From Stenopsyche tienmushanensis (taxonomy: Eukaryota > Arthropoda > Insecta > Trichoptera > Stenopsychidae), in the NCBI GenBank assembly GCA_008973525.1, contig WACJ01000126.1:3038001-3102000 (forward strand): a DNA stretch of 64,000 nt, written 5' to 3'. The notes under the pieces were generated by a model. The model was given only the letters and a program-made list of their open reading frames with translations. It had not been told where the DNA came from and ran no database searches. The translations under genes were made by a program, and so were the position numbers. This document shows, piece after piece, positions 56,060 through 64,000 of the stretch; position 1 is the stretch's first letter, and each line of letters starts with the position of its first letter.

Positions 56060-56640
56060 TCTTAAAAAATATTAGAGCGATGCCGGGGGTATTGTGTTTT
56101 CTGTCTGTTTGCAGAACCCGTTAAATAGGACTGTCCATCGAAGGGCTTATTTTTTAAGACGAGCAAACAAAAAATTGATTAAAACTTTACCTATTACCAA
56201 ATTTGTCGACGAACAACGCGAAAGACTAAATTTTAAATTAGAACGCAAAGAGTATTTGGTTTACCTTTTTGTGCCGCCTTTGAGCGTAATTTCGGCGCTG
56301 CAGTTTTTCAGCTGAAACGAGCAAAAAATTGCGGCGAATTTGTGACGGCGGATTCATTTTCAGCTCGTGAGAGATACATTTTTACAGTTTAATTAATCCA
56401 AGAAACCGGCAATTATTTTCACGGCGAATTTGTATTATTTTGTTTGGGGGATTAATCAAATTAAGAGGAAGCGAATGTAAATGCCAGCAACGGAAACGTT
56501 GTAGAAGCTCTATTTGTTTACACTACGGAAATAGTCCTCCTGTTTACTTGTGCTTAATCGACAAGAATAGCCGGAAGACTTCCGGGGGAGCTTTATATCC
56601 CAAAGTGCAACAGAGAAAAATACAAGATTAAAAGGGAATT
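56060..56640 (+). other. repeat-free island with exon-like frame 56115-56315
   Basis: TGTTTTCTGTCTGTTTGCAG is a strong 3' splice-site sequence. It is followed in phase 0 by 66 open codons (NPLNRTVHRRAYFLRRANKK..., KFVDEQRERLNFKLERKEYL) to TGA. The peptide is basic and partly helical-looking but not from a family I recognise. A second frame 56440-56631 follows a GC-balanced stretch. No polyadenylation signal closes either. This is a single exon candidate or chance. Confidence 0.25.
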
Positions 56641-56842
56641 AATTCCAGCTATTTATTTACGTGTTTGATTTGATTTGCTTTGTTCTTAAATCATTTCCTT
56701 TATTTAATTTTGCTTGTTATTATTTTATTGATATATTATCAGGCGCAATGAATTTAAAATGGGAAAGCTCTTCATGCAGATAAACATGACTATATGGTAA
56801 CATTTACTAATCATATTTTCGACTTACATTGTCATTACATAT

Positions 56843-56932
56843 TGAAGTATCAGCGGTCTGAAAGGTGGACCGGTTGAACACACAATATTTGTGGCCACTC
56901 CCTCATCTTTTCCCATCGCGCCAAATGAGGTC
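56843..56932 (+). repeat. repeat family F, second copy
   Basis: AGCGGTCTGAAAGGTGGACC, GGTTGAACACACAATATTTG and GGCCACTCCCTCATCTTTTC parallel 35490-35560. The stem is weakened to wobble pairs. Confidence 0.6.
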
Positions 56933-57254
56933 ATGAGCTAGACTGGACTTCTCCTCACCCATGACACTTATATATTTTTCTGTTTTACTTATTTATTTAA
57001 CCTAGTTTTAATTTACAATATGTATGTATATATCTTAGATGGTATTTTGGTTTTAATTTAAAAGATCTAGCTAGTTTTTCCCCTGCGCTCAGAGCGCAAA
57101 TGGTCACTCGAAGTTGAAAATGAGCGTTTCCTCGTGGACAAGGATATTAAATTCAGATTTTACACCTTGCTGTGTATTTTTGTTGAGCGGGCTGGCATGT
57201 TCCCGAATAGCGGGATTAACAAACAGCTAGGGTCAATGGAGGGTCCCCATGTCA

Positions 57255-57641
57255 CTACATAGTACTTGGCGATTATAAACGTACACAAGGTATTTTAAGA
57301 AGATACTGATCGGGGCAGAGCGGGGAAGGTTCGGGAATATGCACATATGTCGAATGTGTTCCAAGTCTGTAGTCTGTGAGACTAATGATTAGTGATCTAG
57401 GATTAAGCCATCTCATAAGTCAGAATGGTCGGATAGCCTTGGTTGCGGGAAAACTTTCCTTCCGTGGCCAGATCTCTCTCTCTCGACATCAATAAAAAGC
57501 TAAGTTGGGAGTGATTCTATTTGATACCCGATCGCCTCCATCCCACCTCCTGGATCAATACAACGACCCGAAAGAAGAACGAACCCGCGTGCGATCGCAG
57601 CCATCTCGACGAAACTGTGAAAGTGCTCCACCAAATTACAT
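57255..57641 (+). mobile_element. hairpin-LTR family, L2 copy to end of LTR
   Basis: TACTTGGCGATTATAAACGT may mark the start. Then come GTCGGATAGCCTTGGTTGCG, the hairpin (57441-57469), a CT run, ATCAATAAAAAGCTAAG, GAACGAACCCGCGTGCGATC and GCAGCCATCTCGACGAAACT. The last two blocks are shared with the copy ending at 49651. The LTR ends ...AAATTACA and the primer-binding site follows. Confidence 0.7.
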
Positions 57642-57657
57642 TAGTGTCAGAAATGGA
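57642..57657 (+). promoter_or_regulatory. primer-binding site, tRNA-Leu type
   Basis: TTAGTGTCAGAAATGG, one or two substitutions from TTGGTGTCAGAAGTGG. Confidence 0.6.
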
Positions 57658-58384
57658 ATTCACATTTTTGTTCAAGTTTTACACCTGTACAAAATAAAAA
57701 CCATGATCGTTTTAATATGTTTAACGACAATTTTTGAGAAAACAAAATTCTAAGCTTATTTAATTTAGTTATGTCCCAATTATAAAAAATCAATTAAACC
57801 ATATATTTCGCCTTTCAATGTCGACAAAAAATTAGTTTGTCTTGAAATGTGTTTCAATACAAACTGACCGTAAAAAAATAAATCCCAGAATTTTGTTTAC
57901 TTTCCGGTTCTACTTTAATACTATCAAATTGTTTTGTAACGCGGCTTCAATTCTATGCTATTTGCCAAAAGATGATTAAAATTATCGGTTAGATTTGTAC
58001 TTGTAGGAATCTTCCGGAGATGTAATTGGCAATCATATAGCCTTCCTATAAGGTCATGCTAAACAAGGTAATGGTCTTTTATGCTAATCTGTGACTGTCA
58101 ATTAAAACATTATCTTGAATTAATTACATATTAAACTGCTATAAAAATATTTTTGTTTGGAGAGATAAGTTTTTATTCACACTCAAAAACAGATATCTCC
58201 AGTAAAGACGAGCGTGATCGTATGGTTGCATAAATTAACCTATGAATACCTTTTAAACGCTATTTGATTTTTGTCATTATTTTTTAATAAAAAATGATTT
58301 AAAGCATTATTTTATAAAATTAAAAAAAATGTATGAGACTCTTGCAAAGTAATAGTGAAACTTCTTAAATCCTAGGAAAAAAAT
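57658..58384. other. no retrotransposon interior; AT-rich, no feature seen
   Basis: No gag or pol text follows the primer-binding site. Confidence 0.4.
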
Positions 58385-58490
58385 ATTTTATGCGTTGCTT
58401 TCTTTCAATTTCTTAACGGAAATTGTTACCTAAAAGATGAAGCTGTGTTTGTGTAATATATAATAAAATAGGCAAGCTACTGTTCAAGTA
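58385..58490 (+). repeat. AT-rich repeat family G, copy 2
   Basis: TTTCAATTTCTTAACGGAAA, GCTGTGTTTGTGTAATATAT and ATAAAATAGGCAAGC match 46545-46660. Confidence 0.5.
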
Positions 58491-59507
58491 TTTGTCAAAA
58501 ATTACAATGAATTATCACAGCTTTGAATGAATGTTCATTATAAGATAGGGTAAATATTTACAAAGAAATTGGCTTTTACTTCTTTAGATTAAGGACAAGT
58601 TTTTGAGATGTTTGTCTCAATAAAGATGTATTATCTTGCACTTGTACTGTACAATGTAAACGTGCATGGTGCCAAACGACTCTGCCATCTTGAGATAGTC
58701 GGAACGTTCACATCACGTATATTTTATCAAATACAATTAAATTCAACGACCCTCAATTCCAAGTGAGGACCGTTAAAGTGAGGAACACATTGGTAAACGT
58801 TGATAATATCGTTGACCGTAAATCTGGAGGGCTGTTATTTTAGAGGGCCATCAAACCTGAAATGTGTCCTGGCATAACGAATGAGTGGCTCGTGCGAATA
58901 TTTCTTAATTTAAGTTGCGTCCATCACCATTACGACCTTACCAACAAGTGCTTGTCAAGAACAACCTCAAAAGGGGCGCTACGCATTCTTTATTTTATTA
59001 CCACCCCCCCACAGAGGAAGTTTTTTACCACAAGGGCTGTACAAAAGGCGTTTATTCATGCACCGAAACACATTTGTTGTTAATAAGCCATACCGCACTT
59101 TGATTGACGCGATTCAGTCAGTCGCCTGTTAATGATGTGCATGGTAATTTAGTTTATTGCTGAACTCGCACAACAAATTGCTGAATCATTAGAGAGGTCT
59201 TGAATCACATATGTGACCATGTAATAATAATTGGATCCAAAATTGGGCTCGTATATCGAAATACACATTCGTATAAGACTGTAAATTGACGTGGGCGTAC
59301 AAAGATTAATACGTAAACCACCGTTTGACACTTCAGACGCATCTCACTATCTTAGGCATGTGTTGAGTGGTTATCGAAACCGAATATTGTAATAATATTA
59401 TCTGAATGTGATTAGTGGTTTCGTGATAATATACATATAATTAATTTAATTCAATAAATAAAATCGTTCAAATTTTAATTCAAATGCCCGATTGGGATCT
59501 TTTTATT
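58491..59507. other. unique DNA with repeat-free island 58880-59340
   Basis: The island has balanced composition, two overlapping plus frames (58862-59083 and 58915-59103) in different phases, and motifs such as GGCGTTTATTCATGCACCG and TAATGATGTGCATGGTAATT. It is a candidate regulatory segment. Confidence 0.3.
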
Positions 59508-59680
59508 AGGGTGATTCAAATATAACCGGGAATTTTTCTGTACCAAAGTGACATACATTTATTCCATCGGATAGGAAGCTTCTTTATCCCGTCACTGAAT
59601 AAAGAAGGCAAGAAGCAGTATCCTCTGTTGCGCAACGCGTAATTATTAGTTTTCATTTAAACAGCCAAGCGTCATCTAAC
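59508..59680 (-). mobile_element. mariner family M4, 3' end, minus copy
   Basis: The terminal repeat AGGGTGATTCAAATATAACC starts it. The minus strand encodes CFLPSLFSDGIKKLPIRWNK (about 59560-59630), a better-preserved version of the C-terminus at 32850. Confidence 0.65.
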
Positions 59681-60239
59681 CGCTGGCACTGTGCATCAAA
59701 TAATCTCAATATTTCACTTGTTAATAATTAATTACGCGTAATTAATTACTGTATAAAATGCGAACTAATTTTAGAATTTTAGAAAATAGACAAAATGAAA
59801 ATCGCGTTAAAGCGAAACCATGCTAAGCGACTGCCGTGTTATGTGAGGGATGGATGTATTTTTTTTTTATAAAATATTAAAATATACATTTTTACACCAT
59901 TATGGTTGCTAGTTTTATGCAATTTTATTCAATTTTTAGGCAATTTTAAAAATAAACAGCACATGATATGTGTATATTTTATATATGAATTGAAAAATGT
60001 GACATCCCTTCAGCGTACACAGGACGAGCTTCCGCGACTAAGACGTGTCAAATACATCAAAGAAAACCGGAATTCTTCCCTCAGGTTTTATACGGAGCTG
60101 TCAGGGTGATAATTCAAAATCCGCGGATCTCAAAATTGGCAGAGTGGATGGATAGACGGGTCGGGATTCAATCACTGCACATTTCAACATTAATCTTGTT
60201 TCAGTTAAACAGAAGCAGACAGCTCGTACGGCTGTGATG
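59681..60239. other. no gene recognised
   Basis: AT-rich to about 60000, then balanced. The 67-codon plus frame 59906-60109 (..RTQDELPRLRRVKYIKENRN..) is unidentified. Confidence 0.3.
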
Positions 60240-60480
60240 TATGGATGGCTTACGGGATTCGTCCAGGATCCGGAATCCTGGTAAACAACTTATTCTGCTT
60301 CAACTGCAAGCTGATTGCTCTGCAAGGCGCGGGATAAGTGAACGAAATAGATTTATTTCGCGTACACACATTATCCGGATTCTTCTTTGTGATCACCCGG
60401 TCCCGAGTCGGTGGCTCGGGACGAGTGGGATGGAATAATTTAATGCCACGACAAATCGACTAAATCCGCTTAGACTCCTT
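60240..60480. other. island with two perfect hairpins
   Basis: Stem 1 is CCAGGAT/ATCCTGG (60263-60281). Stem 2 is GTCCCGAG/CTCGGGAC (60400-60422). Both are perfect, and the segment is GC-balanced and free of repeats. It could be a structured RNA or regulatory DNA. Confidence 0.35.
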
Positions 60481-60841
60481 CGTCAACTGTAACGATACTC
60501 TATGCAAATTTAAGATATCAAACAAGATCAGTTACGTTAGGTATCATTCTTAATTCCCCCTGCACGAGAATAATCCTAGGATTTTTGGTATATGGGATAT
60601 TGCAAATAGAATAACAAAACTTTGTAAATATTTTTATACTGATGTATATATAATAAAGTATATATATAATTATTTATAAAACTGATTTGTGTATAATAAA
60701 GTTTTGTTGAAAAAAAATGGATTTCTTTCGGGATGACCTAATATTAAATAATTACACTAATTATTGATATTTCGCCGAAGATGTATCGCTTAGCACAGAA
60801 TTTTCCTCAGTCTCTTAATTTTTTTTATTTTTTATTTTCAA
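60481..60841. other. AT-rich, no feature seen
   Basis: Nothing recognisable before the mariner end. Confidence 0.4.
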
Positions 60842-60945
60842 GGATCATCTATAGAGTAAGGTTACAAGGGTTCCTGAGGCCGAGGGATTTTTTTCGTTTC
60901 GAATTTGGTGCACCTGTCGTGTAAAAGGAATCCTAATGGTCAGAT
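60842..60945 (+). mobile_element. mariner M1, 5' part of a split copy
   Basis: GGATCATCTATAGAGTAAGG and TTACAAGGGTTCCTGAGGCC, a T-run and TTTCGAATTTGGTGCACCTG, CTAATGGTCAG. This aligns with 27444-27540 up to GGTCAG, where an insertion begins. The copy resumes near 62345. Confidence 0.65.
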
Positions 60946-62142
60946 AACAGACGATAGATGGCGGATAACTGGATTGGGGGATCATAATGTGTGATCCCAT
61001 TTCCTGCGCTGCTGTATGGTCTGTTCTGGGTTACCCCGGACTAGCCACACAGAGAGGGTCTTCCACTGATCTTTTAACTCCGCTAGAAACGCTACGCGCA
61101 GAGGAGGAGGTTTGAAGGGAGCTGCAGCAGATGACGGACTACAGGGACTACCCCTTCCCTATGGTACTCGTATCGGTTCGGTCATATGTAGAACCTAGCC
61201 CCGGGGAGCTCCGATATGGGCCGAGGTACTACACTTCGAAAGGGCCAGGCTCAATCTGGCTAGAGTACAGAGGAGAAGCGCGATCTGAGTCGCAGCAGCA
61301 TATCGCACAGTGTTAAAAGACGCAGACCTGACACTGACTGCCATTCCGCCAATCGACCTGCTAGCAAAAGAAAGAAAAGCTATATGCACCGGGGAAACCA
61401 GGCAAATAGCTAGGCAGTCCACCATGGTGGAATGGCAGTCCTGATGGGACAGCTCCCCCAAAGGTCGATGGACCCATCGGCTCATTCCGGACCTAAAGCC
61501 CTGGACAGCCAGGAAACACGGTCAGCTGTGCTACCACCTTACCCAGGCACTCACTGGGCATGGCTGCTTTGGTAGCTACCTGCACAGGATTCAAAAAGAG
61601 GCCGGTCCGAATTGTCACCACTACGGAGCGGAGCTGGACGATGCCGCGCACACGCTATTCGACTGCCCGGCTTGGAGCACAGAGAGAGACACACAGCGGG
61701 AGGAGCTTGAAGTCAATTCACTCACTCCCAGCAACATGATCCCTACGATGCTAACCAATGCCAGGGCATGGAACGCGTTGTCCGGATACGTCGCGAGCGT
61801 TATGCTGCAGAAGGAGGATGCTGAACGACTGAGACGTCGGACACGCACCGAAGCATCCTCCTCCTCCTCAACCCATGAGCGAGAAAACCCAGTAGATAAT
61901 AGGTCAAGAATAGAAGAACCGTGAAGAATTCATGTTAACACGAGGCCCTAGAGGGACACATACCGCCACCCTAGAGCAATACTTCGCTGTAGCCGGGTGA
62001 CGGCTGAACCGTAGGAGGGGTTAAGTGAGTCTGGCGATGCTCAGTCAAATACTAGCGGGACGAATTACCAATGCTTAGTCAAACCTCACACTACCTCAGA
62101 AGGGGGTGTCTTCTTGAAGATTCCACTCATTCAAAAAAAAAA
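60946..62142 (+). mobile_element. R1-clade non-LTR retrotransposon, 5'-truncated and rearranged
   Basis: It holds the same 3' ORF2 region as the element at 22069-23066 and a homologous 3' end (GGTGTCTTCTTGAAGATTCC, then A10). From 60990 to 61200 the upstream coding text is scrambled (ALLYGLFW-like near 61005 and PIWAEVL at 61212 are separated), suggesting an internal rearrangement. Its position inside a mariner M1 copy shows it is younger than that copy. The exact target duplication is unclear. Confidence 0.75.
61208..61924 (+). pseudogene. R1-clade ORF2 C-terminal region
   Basis: 239 codons in a single frame, with only two internal stops (TGA at 61286-61288 and 61442-61444), both at positions where CGA is expected. 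In order: PIWAEVLHFERARLNL, VAAAYRTVLKDADLTL, AIPPIDLLAKERKAI, GRWTHRLIPDLKPWTARKHG, YHLTQALTGHGCFGSYLHRI. The zinc-finger-like C..H.....DDAAHTLFDCPAW and MLTNARAWNALSGYVASVML follow, ending with TGA at 61922. The order PPIDLLAxER..., RxHGxxxYxLTQxLTGHGxFxxYLxR and the cysteine-histidine motif are characteristic of R1-clade elements. It is the best-preserved retroelement C-terminus here. Confidence 0.85.
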
Positions 62143-62344
62143 GTACCTAGGCACGGAAACGCAGCACAGGGTGACCTGCGCACCCAACTCGTGTTGGATG
62201 GGCTATCCCAGCTGCAAACCGACGAGGCTACTTTCGCGCACCTCTACAACACATCGTTACCTCAGGGGTTTAACTGTTGCCCACGGGCATAGGGTTGGCT
62301 CCCCCTTCCTGGGATTTATGCGTTGGCATCGTGGATTTGTTTTT
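62143..62344 (+). other. orphan segment between R1-like tail and mariner
   Basis: GC-balanced DNA with a frame LVLDGLSQLQTDEATFAHLY. It belongs neither to the M1 reference copy (27444-27610) nor to the 3' end of the other R1-like element. It may be a transduced flank or a further insertion. Confidence 0.35.
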
Positions 62345-62770
62345 CGTTGATCTGAGTTTGTTTGATCCCGCATGTTTGTCAGCCATTTTGTTTGTCAGAC
62401 AAAGTAATTTCTTCCAATTGAGAGGTCGTCGCGCACTCCCGTTACCATTCATCTGTGTGTAATCTACACCATCAGTGATTTCTGATCAACTTGTGCAAAA
62501 AAAGAGGTAGAAGCTTTTCTGGACCCTATCGTGATAGGAGATGAAACGTAGGTATGACACTATACCCCATAATCTAAAAAGAGCTGCCGACGGAGATCTT
62601 TGGCATACAAAAAAGTGATTCTCCGACTACAGAAATGTCTCGTTCTTGATGGCGATTACATTGAAAAATATTTTAATATGTTCTTGAAGTATCCTGTGAA
62701 TTTCAATTAAATACAATCATTTTTAGATCCTACATAAATTTTGTAACCTTACTTTCTGGATAAGCCTTGT
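62345..62770 (+). pseudogene. mariner M1, 3' part of the split copy
   Basis: It resumes at GAGTTTGTTTGATCCCGCAT and GTTTGTCAGCCATTTTGTTT, the M1 leader. A shortened transposase follows: FLDPIVIGDET, stop, V, stop, HYTP (62520-62560), i.e. the mariner GDETWVRHYTPE motif with the tryptophan codon turned into TAG. After a deletion comes LQKCLVLDGDYIEKYF (62630-62671), a stop, and the 3' terminal repeat CCTTACTTTCTGGATAAGCC. Catalytic aspartate 1 is present; the other two are deleted. Confidence 0.75.
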
Positions 62771-64000
62771 ACTATTGATATGGAATGATAAGTCCTCTCA
62801 ATCATAAGGACTTCCTCTCCACAAGTTTATAAATCGAGCTCTCATTGATTTTGCTTTAGGAAGAAAGTCATCGTCATAGAAAAGTCTCGCAGTTGGAGTC
62901 ACTCTGCTATATTTTGGTCTAAAATAAATATCTGAATGGTAAAACATTTTTATATTTTTCTAGCAATTTGTTTCTTTTACAAAGGCTTTTTTTGGTGGGA
63001 TATTGGACAGGCAGCGTGGACGATCAGACCGTAAAGCTTCATGAGGTGGGACGGAATTCGTCCCGTAAATTAAAATAAAAATATAATATCAAGCAATGAA
63101 TGTTGATTAAAGAAATATAATTTTACTCTAGCCACGTTCGAAAGCCTAAAAATAAAATTTGAAATTTTAGCAAATTAGCAGCATTTTAAAATGGTAGCAC
63201 TTGATTTGACCTGATATAAAATCAACTTAAAAATAATAATATTTCAATATAAGATAGAAAATTGCTAAGCCCTAAGTTTATAGTTTCAAATACAAAGAGA
63301 AAAAATAAAACTATCCACAAAGTTTGTAACCACATTTTATAAGAAAAGTTAACCCAAGCATAATGCGGAATAGGCGTTCCTAGTAAAATTCTCTTTAAAC
63401 AACTAGTAAATTTATTGCAAGGCAAAGATTTTAAAAATTCAGCACTATGAAGCGATTTCGCAAAATATAACCAAAGCTATTGTTCTAAAAATATAATTAA
63501 AAAATAAAGACACAGAACTGTATGAATTTTATTAAAATTAAATAATCTTATGCAGATGTACTGATATTTTTTCTGTCAAACTCAATTAATATGTTTAATA
63601 CAACATTATAAATAATATGTATGATTTAATTGAATAACATCTTACATGATAAAGGCTACTCTATAAATATGTCCAGGGTTGAATATATACTTCAGTTAAT
63701 TTGATATAAATGTCAACTGCCCTTAGGGTAAAATTTTGGTAGTTAAATGTATATTTTCATTAATAAAACGTTATTTAAGATGATCCAACACAAGGATTTC
63801 AAACACCCACATTAATTTGATAATCCTCCTTAATGGTTCGATTATTAATAATACAAAGTTTAATATGGTTATTATATTAAAAATATTTCATAAACGAACA
63901 TTTTTAAATTTAATGTGTGATCGTTGTGGTAGTTTAGCTTAATAAAATATATGGTATATCAATTATATCGAGGAGAATGGCTCTATCAAAAAGTGTTTCA
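62771..64000. other. no gene recognised; repeat family C at 62860-62935
   Basis: AAGTCTCGCAGTTGGAGTCA with CTAAAATAAATATCTG at 62885-62935 is a plus copy of family C. GGGACGGAATTCGTCCC (about 63051-63067) is a near-perfect palindrome. The rest, to the end of the window, is very AT-rich without signals. Confidence 0.4.

Noticed and set aside
1..64000. CRISPR array, operons or bacterial contamination
   Set aside because: There are no spaced identical repeats, no gene density and no ribosome-binding-site pattern; the retroelements with target duplications are eukaryotic.
1..64000. Conserved insect microRNA hairpins
   Set aside because: I looked for a few common mature sequences by eye and saw none; a systematic search was not possible.

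Overview
This window is eukaryotic, AT-rich and almost certainly from an arthropod, most likely an insect. It has none of the dense open reading frames of a bacterial or viral genome. It carries decayed copies of element classes typical of insects: several mariner (DDxD) DNA transposons, R1-clade and Jockey-type non-LTR retrotransposons, TTAA-flanked MITEs, pogo-like MITEs, and LTRs whose primer-binding site matches the 3' end of a tRNA-Leu. I recognise no intact host protein gene, rRNA or functional tRNA. The window reads as a gene desert or very long intron made of three layers.

Layer 1 is the transposon load. Mariner remnants with at least five different terminal repeats occur at about 1294, 5695, 19073, 20944, 21870-23245, 27444, 28047, 29850, 32730, 42645, 44170-44891, 46800, 47040, 50948-51503, 59508 and 60842-62770. 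Two are split by an R1-like element (22069-23066, with a perfect 12-bp target duplication, and about 60946-62142). A third mariner is split by a TTAA MITE (44431-44619). A 5'-truncated Jockey-like element at 28433-29749 has a perfect 12-bp target duplication, and a second, older reverse-transcriptase pseudogene lies at 30040-31015. Short TTAA/MITE relics occur all along the window; 37986-38324 and 44431-44619 are complete.

Layer 2 is a family of solo or fragmentary LTRs that share a stem-loop ending just before an AATAAA signal. The best copies are at 2847-3141, 5859-6175, 25958-26205 (minus), 39433-39770, 49330-49651 and 57255-57641. About eight more fragments keep little beyond the hairpin. 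The copies near 49651 and 57641 run into a tRNA-Leu-type primer-binding site. A minus-strand gag relic at 15830-16450 has the same type of site.

Layer 3 is a series of repeat-free islands of more balanced composition: about 2280-2790, 6960-7560, 10180-10560, 23450-24170, 36840-37330, 40620-41300, 45000-45330, 48000-48500, 52730-53420, 56060-56640, 58880-59340 and 60000-60480. They look like conserved non-coding or regulatory DNA, or a few isolated exons. Three of them, and the left edge of the window, hold splice-site-like signals, perfect hairpins or open frames that I cannot name. No set of genes working together can be described. The biology visible here is the nesting order and structure of the mobile elements.
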